A stretch of DNA of 64,000 nucleotides from Apostichopus japonicus (taxonomy: Eukaryota > Echinodermata > Holothuroidea > Aspidochirotida > Stichopodidae): contig NC_092568.1 of NCBI RefSeq assembly GCF_037975245.1, forward strand, positions 33,388,501-33,452,500, in the 5' to 3' direction. Under the pieces are notes generated by a model that was given only the letters and a program-made list of their open reading frames with translations, made no database searches and was not told the DNA's origin. Below are positions 12,530-24,891 of the stretch, one piece after another (within the stretch, counting starts at the first letter, position 1; the number at the start of each line of letters is the position of its first letter). The translations under genes and the position numbers were made by a program.

Positions 12530-15500
12530 CTTCAAACCAGACCTCCAGGGTTAGGGTTGTGAGCTCTAACTAACTTAATAGTTTTGTTGATGTTATTCCC
12601 AAGTGCAATCTATCACATTAACCTAAGTGCCAACACAATTTTGTTGCTAAGTATGCTAGGAAAACCCCTGCTCAAGACAAACAAAATGGTCACATTGCTA
12701 CAAAATATTTCATTATCTGATCAAAGTTTAAATTTCTCTTCCCTTTTTTCTTTTAAAAAGAATTTGATGCCACTCAGCTTCTGTGAGCAGATTCATATTG
12801 CAATTAAATGACCCACAACAGGATTACAACTCCTGCAGTCACTGGATAGAATCCCGACTCCAGCCAATTAATTTAATTCTCACATCGATATGTCTTTGGT
12901 CCAGTGGGTTGGAGAAAATGTGCGCATTTTAGAGTAATTGTCATAGCGTTAGGGAAATAAAATCAGCCTATACATGCAAAAAGGTTTAAGTCTGAAACTA
13001 GAACAGTAATACTTAACTACTGTAAATAAAATAGATGTATTCTAAAAAACTCATTACAATAAAATTACTGCTGTTTGAAGAATGCAAAGTCCCACAACCA
13101 TTGAGCTACTAACAATCTGGGGCCTGTTATTCTGGAATTGTACAAGAGATGGAAACCGAGAACGGTTAGAACAAGAAATCTTGGAACCAAAGATAATGCT
13201 CAGGTATTGCTGTGTCACAAAAGTCCTGTTTCTTTAAGATCACAACGAAATTAAATTAAAGAAATTATTCAAAGTTACATAAGCTGCTCATAAAACAAGC
13301 AAATTGTTTATTCTTCTTAATATCAAATAGTGAAATTTCTTTTATTTCCGCGTAAGTTTGTTTGAAAACTGATGGCAGCAATATTTCGCCTCATTCCGTC
13401 TATTTCCTACTGGACATATTATTTATTGATTTTACCGTTTTTAAATTTCCATAAAAGGAGCTCTGAAGGTCCAATTGTTTGGAATCAGATGTAGTTTAGA
13501 AGAACTTTTTTGCTTTTTCTTTTTAAATGGGCAGAATTAAAACTTCCTAGAATGTTGAGAGGTTAAGTAATGTTGAGAATGTTTTGGTGGAGTCGTGACT
13601 TCATATTGGAGAAAAAGAGATGAACAGGTTACAGGGAGATGCAAGGTTTGATGAGAATTTTCATCTGTACAATATTGTCTCGTCTTCACGAACCTTGAAC
13701 TAATTCAATCTATGTCAACTTTGTACTACTTGCATAAAGGGTAAGAGTAATGAAAAAGAGGAAAGATTAGATAAAAGTTTATTCTCCCTAACACCTAAAG
13801 TAGGCTCAGTTACGTGGCTCCAACACTGCGATATCAAATTACATAATAAACCATTGTAAATGTATTATAATTGCAGTCTTTAACCACACTTATAGACAAA
13901 ACATAATGGATCACATGATTGAGGAGGTTCTGCTTTCTTTTGCCTCTGGTGGATTCAGAGGCATCAATATGGAGGTTGTGGGGTTTGTCGTTCTGCCCCT
14001 CGTCAGAGTAAGAAATGGGTGTCAAATCGACGCCTGTTTGGATTCTGTTCAGAACCAAAGTCAATGTGCTTTACACCCACGGGCATGAGAGTAATTATGA
14101 AGCAAATTGCTGCATTCTTGACAAACACGCGTGGAAATAGTTAAGTGTACTCCATGAGTTATGTAAACGCTATTAAGACTGGTGTAGAGGTTAAAACCTC
14201 AGCTACAAGTTTCCATACATGATGCATGAATTGGAAGTATTTGAGGGGAAAATATTAGCAAATCAGAAGCATATGGAAACCCAGCACCTCCCTGTAACTT
14301 GGTGGAGCTGATATTTACAAATATATTTGTAAGCAGGTTTAACCTGAGGTCATTTCATAGTGTAATTATTATTCATAGTACTTAATGAAGGGTATATCTA
14401 TCATATAATACCTAACTTCCTGAATTTCAAATTCTTTTCAATGGCAATAGTCATTAGTAATATTATCGTTATTTTAATCCCTCATTTTTGCCACCGAAGT
14501 CAAACCAATTGCAAGATTTTTCCATCCTATTTCATACATGTTGTATCTTTTAAATCTTTTATTGAAAAGTTCTATGAACTTGTTTATCATGCCTCCTGCC
14601 TTATAAGAGTTTTAGAAGACAACTAAGGGTGCAGTTTAAAGCACAACGAAAAGAAATCAGTAATTGGAAGTATGTTAAAGATGAAAATTTTAACAAAATG
14701 CTGACAGGAATACTTATTTCTGTGATCCAGTCTCTCAGAATTTCAGCATGGTGTTGCACTTTTGCTACATCCATTGTAGATTCAGTGACATGTTGTATTT
14801 CTGATAGTTTCCATATTTATTTGTTTTATGATTGTATCTGGCTTTACAATCTGCTTCTATATCAGTAAATATTGAAGGGAAAAAAAATTGAAATTGGGTA
14901 GATTATGTCAACTTTGCAGGGGGAGGACCCCTACCCTACATCGGAATCCACTTCTATGACCCCAGGACAATACCCCCCCCCCCCTTTATGAGATCCTTCA
15001 TTCCATTAACACACTTTTTTAAAGGTTCAAGCCCCTTCATAAATCAGTTTAGTCATATTTTGAATCCCTTTAATTACATATTGTTATGTGGGATATCTAG
15101 AAATGGAAACAATTGGACAGGAGGCCTTTGAACTTATTTGAAGATGGTTACTGGTGGATGGCGTTGTAGTCATCATATATTTCATCGTACCATTTTTTCT
15201 TGTTCACACCATAAGATTGATGGAACATTTGCTTCTTTTTTTTAATCTTTTTTTTGATAACATCTTAAAGTCTATGTTTTCTGTGAGTTTCTTATTTTCT
15301 ATTATCTTTGCATGGAGGAATGTTGCAGTTGTCTTCCAATTTGTAAGTTTTAGATAAAGGTAGAACTTATTTTACCTTAACAATGCCTTGAATAAATTTA
15401 TCTATATCTGTTATCACTTTAAGTGTTTGGTCTCCTCATGTCATCATTGGTCAAATTTCTTGCTCCCATCATTCTGCCATCCCACCCCCTTTCCCACCCC

Positions 15501-16483
15501 CTCTGTCACCCACTCTTCCACCTCAAATACACATCCTTATCTTGATGAGGAGATTCAATATTGACCAATGCTTATGGACAATAGATGGATTGCAGGCTAC
15601 CCTATGCAACTGATTAGAATGCTTTGGTCAAAGAGAGTGACTATATTATTTTCAGAAAAACTTGTGAAATGATTGTGTATTTGAACCTGTCATATTGACA
15701 TCAGGGACAGTATCATTACTGTATGTTCATGGGGAGTGGTGAAATTTCATTATTTGGAGGTCTTACCTTTTTAGGATAATGGTCAGATACAAAGTTTCCG
15801 AAAAACCTCTTCCAGAATCGAGCGTTTGTCCAATATAAAAATCAAGGGCCAAAGTACTTAAGTAATTGGAACTCTTTATTATCTTTCTGTAAATGCCAAA
15901 CGGTGATTAGAAAGTGAACGTAATAGAGAATTAAATGATCTGTGTCGCCCTCTATCTGTGAATGAAATTTGTGGCTGTAAACCTACAAATTTACATTCAA
16001 GCTGTTTTTGGGCATGGAAAGCCAAATATGTACAACTTAAATATTCAGGGACTTTCCACAAATTTGGGGACAGTTCCGAGGACCCTTATAGTGATTACAG
16101 ATACATGAAATCCAGGGAAAATTCTGGAGACATTTTAACCTGGGGAAGGTACATGACATACAAGGACCATTCTTGATTTGTTTGTATTTATTTGTGTAAA
16201 ACTGACTTGATGTACAGTATGCATAATCAGACTACACTAATGATCCTCCATCACTGTACTAGTTCCTTTCCTTGATCCCACCATTTCTACGTCTTTAAGA
16301 ACTCTACAAAAACGAAGCTAAGTAAGCCAATGAGACTCCAATTTGTCATGTTCTTAACCAACTTGACTGGTAAATTATCCGCATCAAATATCTGACGAAT
16401 GCCTTTGGTTTTGTTATTCTGTCATCGTGCATTGTTCCACAAGGTGTTTCGCTGTACCGAATGTTCAATGAAACATTATCGTT
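12530..16483. other. Convergent intergenic region between GNPNAT1 and NDUFAF1
   Basis: Both genes end here. Candidate poly(A) signals AATAAA for GNPNAT1 occur at 13025-13030 and 13058-13063. On the minus strand, AATAAA at 16192-16187 and 15880-15875 could serve NDUFAF1. Near 14930-15010 there is a degenerate block containing 'gaccccaggac' and 'atccttcattc' that recurs near 62215-62255, so it is a dispersed repeat. No gene is supported. Confidence 0.5.
13025..13063 (+). terminator. Candidate poly(A) signals of GNPNAT1
   Basis: Two AATAAA hexamers, at 13025-13030 and 13058-13063, lie about 500 bp past the GNPNAT1 stop codon. That is a reasonable 3' UTR length. No transcript evidence is available. 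Confidence 0.35.
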
Positions 16484-19076
16484 CTATGTTTGGTAACGTT
16501 CGTAGACAAATTCCTCGCTCTCTGTAGCATCGTAGGTCACGTGTATAGAACCTAGTTCCAAAGAAAATTCGCCATTGACGGCATCTGCCATGGTCAGGCC
16601 AATGGAAGTAACCCGCTCTAAATCCACGGGACTTTGTTTGTCTTGCACGCGACCTTGGCTTGATAGGAAGAATTTTGAAAAAGGTATCTGTAAAGAAGAA
16701 AATAACGATTGTTTATGAAAACAAACTCAATCGTCCAGTATCCAAACCTGTTTATGCCACTGAGGCTAAGGTCAATTACAGTTTTTCTTTTTTTATCAAG
16801 GCATTCCAATAATTTTGTCAGCAAATTTCAATCTTCTCAGGAATCAGAAATGGCTAGTAGGATGTAATAAGTATAAAAGGTAATGTATAGCCTATTGGAA
16901 TAACAAGTGGAACATTGCCATACATATATATCTATATATGTATATTGTATAGAAGGTCACCTTTCTGTTGAGATCCCTTTGTTGCCACTTTTATGTGTTC
17001 TATTCCATTCTTTCAAGCACACTTGGCAGGGAATGACCCTCAGGCTCCCTATCTTGGCCCTGCCCCCAACTTATGACTGAGTATGACAGTATGACTGAGC
17101 AGCTCCAAGAGCACAGGAACTTTAACTAAACCGAAATTGTCTTAACTGCTTTTGTGTGTGCCACATTGTCACAATCAATTATGTAAGCAGTGAAAACACC
17201 CCCAACCTTTTGAAGGTTATACCAAACACTACCGTAGATTACAATACCCGTGCATAGATGAGAGACTGACTTACACTGACATTCTGCCAATGAGGGCCTC
17301 CTCTAGTAAACAAGAAGTAACTCCAGACATCATCATGCGTCAGAGTAAAATAACTGTTGCAGTACATGTTTATCATGTAGGCCCTTCCGTCGCCTCTCAG
17401 CCGTAGATGTAACGTAGTGAAAGGTGTGAGGTCTATTTCGACCTTCCGATTAAACGAACCCTGTTAGACAGAAGCCAACAAAAAAAGAAGGAGTGAGTTG
17501 AAAACTTTCCTAAATATTTGCATCTCTTCACATAAATGTTCTTTTTTTGAAAGTGGGCACAAACACAGCCATCATCTTTAGTTTGACAGATAGAGTATCT
17601 TTGTGAAATATCCTACTCTACCAGTGGTGTCTGGGAGGCTGGGAGCATGCCATCATTAGGTCATATTAAAGAGGTTCACATAAATTTGCAAAATCCACCT
17701 CCATTATGGAAAATAATTGTTATACAGAAAAGAAATGAAACAAAGGTTGCAGCACATATGGGTAGATGATGTCATATTTAGACTTGATCAAGTCTCCAGC
17801 CATGACACTAAATCTGTGATATCTTTCAAGTGCTATAAGATTTAGCCTCACTGCCAGTGTTTGGGGGAAGTTATTTATGACAGTTATGTCTAACACAAAT
17901 ATACATGTCCCCTTTAATATTATTGTTATAGTTACACTTGTAACAAAACTGGATCATCTTATGTCAGCAGGAAAAGGGAGGGGGGGGGGGGAATAGAATA
18001 TCGACAATGATCAGAATGGCTAGAAATCAGGATTTAACTAGAACCTTCAATTATCTCTATTCTCTCCACTGCTTCTCCAATTGACTGGACAAGGAAGTCT
18101 TAAACCAACTACTGTTCATGCATGATAAATTGTAAAAGGAACATTATTCCCTCTCTGGAGATTAAGATTTGAATTCTGGGAACTTTAAGTTAAAACCAAT
18201 GCACCAACTGTGGTGCAGGTTTCCAATTGTGATGCAGGCTTCCAATTGTGATGGAGGTTTCCAATTGTGATGGAGGCTTCCAATTGTAATGCAAGTTTCC
18301 AATTGTGATGCAAGTTTCCAATTGTGATGCAAGTTTCCAGTTGTGATGCAAGTTTCAGTAATTACCTAGCAATTTACGAGTGACTTATACTGTACACACT
18401 TTACTTTATACATTATATATATTAAAATTCATATCATATTAGTTATATATACTTAACAAAAAACTTAATATTTCACTGAGGATAGATACATCTGTAAACA
18501 GTGAATGCATTTTGCAACATCAACAGAGAATACATGGATAAATACACTGTATGGTGATTATAATACTGGTCAGTGAAATGGCGATTTGTTATTAGGATAA
18601 CACATTTTTAAATAACATTGGTAAATATTACTCACAAATTGTTGAAGAGTCTTTAAAGTACAGAAACCACTACGGACTGTTTCTCCATCCTTTGGAACAT
18701 CTGTGTTTAGGTTGCCTGTAAAGAGTAACTTGTTGTTCCTGCTGATACCAAGTTTGGCTGTGCTCTGTCCACCTATTGTGGCATCAGTGACAACTTTGAA
18801 TTCCTTCAAACTTTCAGGACCCTTATATTCCCACAGGACTCTAGATCTATCAAACATAGTATCTATATTAGGGCTTTTTAACTTTGTCACAAACTCTTGC
18901 GTCATAAGTTTAAAATTTCTGGTCAAGGAACCATAAAAGGATTCCTTTTCCTCTGAAGAAAATGACCGATGCAATGTTTTTAAAGTTCCGGCATGTGCTA
19001 CAGGTATCGTCCTAAGAACACCTGAATGAAGAATGAAATGTCGACACAAGCCTTGGTACTTCACACATGCCATCAT
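16484..19076 (-). CDS. NDUFAF1: Complex I intermediate-associated protein 30 (NDUFAF1)
   Basis: The protein is an assembly factor of mitochondrial NADH dehydrogenase (complex I) and part of the MCIA assembly complex of the inner membrane. Coding exons on the minus strand are 19076-18636, 17460-17275 and 16687-16484. All introns are phase 0 with GTGAGT and GTAAGT donors, and the total is 276 residues (human 327). The N terminus is basic and rich in S/T/L, consistent with a matrix presequence. The CIA30 domain runs from about residue 75 to 262, with WEYKG, VVTDATIGGQS, DGETVRSGFC, LHLRLRGDGRAYMIN, FTRGGPHWQ, IPFSKFFLS and VTSIGLTMAD, each matching human NDUFAF1. The first ATG directly follows a consensus acceptor (19077-19078), so at least one 5' UTR exon must lie upstream. 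A donor-like gtacga near 20323 on this strand is one candidate. The N-terminal part before CIA30 is shorter than in human. Confidence 0.95.
18205..18356. repeat. 19-bp minisatellite in NDUFAF1 intron 1
   Basis: About eight tandem copies of a 19-bp unit, 'ttccaattgtgatgcaggt' with variants, lie in the intron between the first two coding exons. Confidence 0.9.
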
Positions 19077-19078
19077 CT

Positions 19079-20618
19079 GAATAAAGTATCAGACAACTTG
19101 ACACTCAAAGTTAGATCAATAGATCAGGTGACAGCTCCTGGCATAGGCCTTCTCTGGAAGATATAAAAAAGAAAGACAAATTCAGTGCCAAAGTACAGCC
19201 ATTCCTTTGGGCATTACCATCCAAAACACAAACATAAAAGCAGCAGGAGGGTACAGTACTTCAATATGTGATTTCCGATGCATAGCTTGGGATAAATACA
19301 CTCGTCCTTGATACCTGCTGTATGATCATACAAATTGAATGACATTAGGAACACTCACTAAATGTATCTAGACTATTGCTAAACTTAAGAATAATTATTG
19401 TGTATAATTTATAATACTAATTTGTGTAAATCCAATATAATATGTCGTTAACATTGTTTCCTAATGTTGGATATAGGCTAAGCCCAAGCTTTATTGCAGC
19501 TAGTATCAGGGCATCATTTGTGTAGCAGTTTTGAAGACTCTGAAATCTGCCTCTTATAAAATATAAGATATGTTCTGTATCAAAAAACTATGCTCTTGTA
19601 TAGCAAATTAAACATTTTACATAACATTTTGTGATGTGATACAGAACAAATAATTCCATGAGAATGAAAACAGTATAGGGTAGCCTTAATAGTATATGAT
19701 AGTCGATCTAACATGGATAGGGTCTCAAATAAGCTACTAAAAGGCTTCCTGATCCTTGGGTCTCTAAACTAATAGGCCCCTTCTGATGTCTGTGTCTACA
19801 GACTGTAAGTGTAAGTAAGCCAATGGATATGTGTCTATTGTCTAACTTAGGGCCAATTTTGATGCTACATACAGTCGTTGAGTCATCCTACTGCCACTGG
19901 AATAGCTCAAATTAGCCCTAACGAATGCCTGCAGCCTCGCGCAGCCAATATGCCTTGTAGTTGTATTGCTAAGATCCTGTTCGCTTATCTGCTGTGTGTA
20001 GAAATGTTTGTAGTACTACGCAAAATTTAAAATTTCGATGAGAATCCTGTTAATATGACTTATGTGTCATGTATCTAATACCTCAGGCGCTATAGAAACT
20101 ATATAGGTACAGTATGCTATCAATTACAACTTGCAACTCCGTACACACAAAATCAGCGATAATTTTATCGCGGAACTAGACCCCAACAGAATTGAATTCA
20201 GTCAATGCATGCAATAATTGATTAGACCTGTCTGTACTAGCCTATTTACGTAAGTTCTGGTCTTCTGAAGAGTACTTATAACTGTCATATATGAGCTTTG
20301 GGTACATTATACGGAATATTCGTACCTCGCTCCACTTCCTGGCATTTATGTTAGTTCACTCTAAGTTCAATCTTTCGAAAAGAGTTTCAATTTTGCACGT
20401 TTCCACCTCTTGTTACTATCACCATCGAGTTAAATAAATCAGATTGATTAAACTCGTAGACTATCACTGAGTGGTTGCTATTTGTATGTAGCGCCACTAC
20501 ATTGCGAAGTTGCATTTTTTGCATTGAACTATTAATATCATGATAAATATAAATGTATCCATGGAGCTGCTATTCATCTTACCTGGTTACGTCATTTTAT
20601 CAATTCGATTCCAAAATA
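19079..20618. other. 5' flank of NDUFAF1
   Basis: This should contain the NDUFAF1 leader exon or exons and promoter. No coding exon or repeat was recognised. The bases are AT-rich, with somewhat more CG dinucleotides between 19900 and 20480. Confidence 0.4.
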
Positions 20619-21057
20619 ATAGGCAGTGGCGGATCCAGGATTTCGCCGAAGGGGGGGCCCAGATGGGAAATGCCTAATCGTCGTCCTGGGGAAGGGGTCT
20701 AAGGGGAGTGGGTGCCCCCTCCCCTTTGGGAAAATTTCACAAAATATGGAGGTCCTCGGTGCAATCTGGTGCTACTTTTCGTGAAAGTTTGGAGTAAAAT
20801 TTATTTCCAATAAATCATGTATTCATGGTTTGCCGGGCATATATTTGCAATTTCGAGCAATGAGCTGGGATTTACGTCTTTGGGGAGTAGGTGGTGATGA
20901 AAACTACTTTTTACCAGGCTACTCCAGGCCATTTCATCTTGGATGCCCCCTTCCAGATGGAGACTATTGATGCAGTCAGAGTGCCCCTCTCACCTTCACT
21001 TTATCAGAATGATGGTGTACTCTTTTTGCAAATTTATTTTACAAAAAATTACACGCA

Positions 21058-22398
21058 CAGTGGCGTAGCTAGGATTTTTTGAGTGGGGGGGGGCATGGGG
21101 GGCTGTTCTTTCTTGTGGGGGGGGGCGGAGTTTACTATCTAAGCGGAGCGCCACCTTGGTTGGCGCGGAGCGTACAGAGAAAATTTGAGATTTCAGCACC
21201 CCCCAGATCGCAGGAGATGGCACCTGTGAGGCAAAATAGCAACCAAAATGATGTGCAACTTTGGTGACAGAAATGCAAAAAAAGTTTTTTCTCTTTCATG
21301 CTGACTGGCCTTGCCAACTCAGCCAGACTTTAAACTTGAGGGAAGTTGGCATCATTTGTCGTTTCAAGCTGTCAAGGCCTTTCTCCCAACTCAAACCCCT
21401 GTGGGCTACCGGTAGATTTGCAGGATATGCCCACATGTGGACTTAAATAGCATTAGAGGAAGGGGGTGGAAGACTAACACGCATCGATGTTTCGGTAATG
21501 GTCCACATTGATGGCTCGGTGCTTATTAGGCCATTTATTGGGTTTCTTGAGGCAGCTGTCATCAGAATCTGGCTTTTTGTGCCAATCGATGACCGATAAC
21601 ATGTATTGGTATGTAAATTTCTTCTTCATATATCTAGCAACACTCTAAAAACAAATGAGTGGATTTCATTCCATTGGAGTGATCACTCGGCGCACTTCAA
21701 ATTAAGAGTAAAATTTAACTCTATTGGAGTTAACCCTCACTCCTAATATGAGTGAATATAACTCTATTAGGAGTTAAGATTTACTCCAATGGAGTGGAAA
21801 TTCACTCTTATACCGGAATGTGCTCAGTTGACACTCCCATGGAGTGTAATTCACCTATGTTTTTATCAGTACAGTACAGTGCATATCATCATAGACGTAC
21901 GTACTTACGTACTACGTACGTTCGTATATCAGACGCACTCGATACCCACGATACGATACGGTCCTGGAGAAACTATTTCCACTCATCATTTTTTAAGGCG
22001 ATACAGTAGTGAGTATTGAACAGGCACAGCCGCATGTTTGCAGGAAATTCAGAATTCCCAATATTTTATATCTCTACCAGTAGTGAAAATCATGTTTCGA
22101 CAGTTTCGTGGACATAAAAAGTTGTTTTGTGGAATATTCAATGACATATCAGGGGCGGATGCAGGATTTGTGACAGGGGGGGGGGGGGGTCTGACTGGTC
22201 CAGCCGCGCCTGAACGTAAGACTATCTAAGCGGAGCGCCATCATCGGTTGGCGCGGAGCGTACAAGAAAATTTTTGGCTTTACAAACCCCCCAGATGGCC
22301 GGAAACGGCACTTCCCGAGTATTCTAAGCAGCATGTACCTAGCCTGAAAATATGGATCTCATGTCTGCAATTTCAGGCCCCCCGTAGCTACGCCACTG
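21058..22398. mobile_element. hAT-like MITE with CAGTGGCGTAGCTA ends
   Basis: The ends CAGTGGCGTAGCTA and TAGCTACGCCACTG are exact inverted repeats. The flanks are TACACGCA (21050-21057) and ATCACGCA (22399-22406), six of eight bases alike. This is consistent with an old 8-bp duplication. The GC-rich core (ctaagcggagcgccacc, then ggttggcgcggagcgtac) occurs near 21138-21185 and again near 22226-22265. Confidence 0.6.
21643..21852. repeat. Serial ACTCC/GGAGT palindromes
   Basis: At least five short palindromes built from ACTC..GAGT halves follow one another, for example AACTCTATTGGAGTT, TTACTCCAATGGAGT and ACTCCCATGGAGT. Spacings are about 25-40 bp. The block lies inside the transposon cluster and looks like a repeat array whose unit is itself palindromic. 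Confidence 0.6.
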
Positions 22399-23013
22399 AT
22401 CACGCATGGGGCACTTTCCCTCGAACGCGGAAAAAACAATCAAAAAAAAAAAAAATCAGGATTTTCAAAAAGGGTGGGCCCGGGCCCCCCGGCCCCCCCC
22501 TGGATCCGCCCCTGATAGGTATCGTGAATAATCTAAAGGTTTCCACAATTAATTAAGACATTTTGAATAATCTAAAATGTCTTCACTTTATGCATATATT
22601 AATTTGATTAAACAAAATCAATATAAACGAAATAGGCTAGAGATGTATGTTGAACTGTAAACGTTTGAATTATTGTTGCTGTACAGTCGGTACAGTCGAC
22701 CAACGATAAATGATAACTTTAGTCTGCAGTTACAAGTATCAACTGTTTTAATAAATTATATAGGCGAGTTGCCGTGGTCGCGCTATACAAGTACCCTTTC
22801 AATACAAATGTCGGCTAAAAATGGCAACCAGGTAAAATTTGTAAACACATCATTATCGATAATAAGAGCTCGATGGTACGTGAACCATCACCCCCTCCCC
22901 ATTCAAAACGATAGCCGCCAATGCAGTACATTTCTACACTGATTGCTATTGACATTTTCAGATTTTGGTACAATTTGAGCAACCATCCGATGGTTACATA
23001 AGTGGATAAGTCG

Positions 23014-24882
23014 CATATGGGCGCAGACCCTGGTGGGGACAGCGGGATGCGTCCCCACCAACTTTTTCAGTGGTGGGACATGATACCGTGTTCCCACCAA
23101 TTTGTCTTGACCAAACGCTGCATTTCAAATTCCCCTGTATTGAACTTTGGCGCAGTTTGATCCAGCATTGTGCAAATGATATGCTATAAAAGACGAGAAT
23201 TATTACTATTGGCACTGTTAGGCATGGGCGTCAACAGGTGGGGGACGGGGGGGACATGTCCCCCCCACTTTCAAAAGTGGAGGGGATATCATATCATTTG
23301 TCCCACCCACTTTTCAGAGCAGTTATTAAAAAAAATCACATGCATATGCGCGATTTTCTATTTAAGGTCAAGAAATCTGGACTCCCTGGGCCCCTGCTAT
23401 CTATCACTTGCACCGTCATTTATCTCCCATTCTCCCAATATCCTAAATCTGCCCATTTAATTCGTTCGGGGGGTATTGTGTATTGAATCTTGCACACATG
23501 TTGTTTGTATGGGTTCCAAGGGATTAGGTAAGCCATACAGGTAGATGGTGATGAGTTACTATGTTCATATCACTACCTCCAGTCCCTTGGACTGGACGGA
23601 CGAATAGGGGTACATGTATTCGCCGGATATGGTAGATCTTTATTGTTGAGTGCCGGCTAGGCGCTACACACGCTCTGCGCGGTGCCTTTTTCTGATTATT
23701 ATTAAAGTACCTGGGCACATAACAACTGACGTCTCGCACCTACATGCATGTATTATATATACCACTCCACTCATCCCGGAGGTGACGGCGCCACTTTTTC
23801 AATATTTCGTTTGAGATGGACGCTGTGTAATTCGTCTCCCTTGGTGTCAGAACGGCATCTTTCTACCAGTACTTTCTGTCGGAATTTAGTTTTGTGAGAC
23901 AAAATTTCTCCTCACAGATCTGGTTCTGATGTAACTAAAAACGACTCAGGAAGGCCGTCTCCTGCGATCTAGGGGGTCTTATGTATCCAAAATTTTCTCG
24001 TACGCTACGCGCCAACCAATGGTGGCGCTCCGCTTAGATAGTATAGTGTCCCCCTCACTTTCTGAAACCTGCTGACGCCCATGCTGTTAGGCGTGACTTC
24101 TCCGCTGAAGATTAACACATTCAATCATGTGAAACATGTTAATCTATACACGAGACTGGTAAATTGTGGTCAGCAAAACGGACTGAGTGAGAACAAAACA
24201 ATCGTTAACAACTCACACTGTGTGTTGCCAATTTGAGCTAGCTTCACGTCCTGCGGTGTTTACACTTTCAGTTGAATTTCGGGAAATATTTTGAGAAGAT
24301 AACATTTTGGAAGGAAAGTATTTGGATGTATCTAATTATATGTCTCTGAAGTAAGAATAAACTGGGCCTTACAACCTGCTACACTAGAGTACCCTTTTCA
24401 TCGTACTGTGAGACGTATGAGCTTTCTAAAATGAATATACGACTTACGAGCATGCAGGAGCAACATTTATATACATCGATGTAACTTAAATTATCACTAG
24501 TTCTCATATTATTATATTTATCCACAGTTGTTAAATATAGGACGGAAATCGCATTTGCGGCAGTCTATATATAATTGTTTTCTCTGAGAGGACCCCATAC
24601 CCATCGTATACAAAAGTATACTTGGAATTTTTGTCCCATGATTTTTTTCTGCAGACGCCCATTTAGTACCCCAAACTAAATTCCTAAGCCATGAGATCTA
24701 AAACTTAAGGAGGTATGGGAGCATCATTGGGTCTGGGAAATGTTGTCTCCGGCGATCTGGGAGGAGTATTTGCCAAAAATTTCTTGTACGCTACGCGCGA
24801 AGCCATGGTCGCGCTCCGCTTAGATAGTATCAGAGAACAGACACGCGTCCCCACCATTATCCAAGACTGATCTGCGCCAATG
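23014..24882. mobile_element. hAT-like element, host of a nested MITE
   Basis: The left end starts CATATGGGCGCAGACC and the right end finishes GATCTGCGCCAATG. Both are flanked by ATAAGTCG (23006-23013) and ATAAGCCG (24883-24890), seven of eight bases alike. The GC-rich core is present on the minus strand near 24780-24835. The element at 23223-24083 is inserted in it. No transposase is visible. Confidence 0.7.
23223..24083. mobile_element. Nested hAT-like MITE with CATGGGCGTCAACAGG ends
   Basis: The ends CATGGGCGTCAACAGG and CCTGCTGACGCCCATG are inverted with one mismatch. They are flanked by a perfect 8-bp duplication CTGTTAGG (23215-23222, 24084-24091). The GC-rich core is present on the minus strand near 23995-24050. 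The intact duplication suggests a younger insertion than its host. Confidence 0.85.
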
Positions 24883-24891
24883 ATAAGCCGT

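Larger units (their letters stand above)
20624..22514. mobile_element. Composite cluster of hAT-like MITE ends
   Basis: The left end CAGTGGCGGATCCAGG at 20624 and right end CCTGGATCCGCCCCTG at 22499-22514 are inverted with one mismatch. ATAGG occurs on both sides (20619-20623, 22515-22519). A further left-type end, CAGGGGCGGATGCAGG, begins at 22150. Another pair of ends spans 21058-22398. These ends interleave rather than nest cleanly, so the block is a mosaic of at least two, probably three, related elements. No transposase was found. Confidence 0.6.

Noticed and set aside
13834-14064. Minus-strand ORF (SYSDEGQNDKPHNLHIDAS region)
   Set aside because: The translation looks fair, but the flanks have no polypyrimidine acceptor and no homologue comes to mind.
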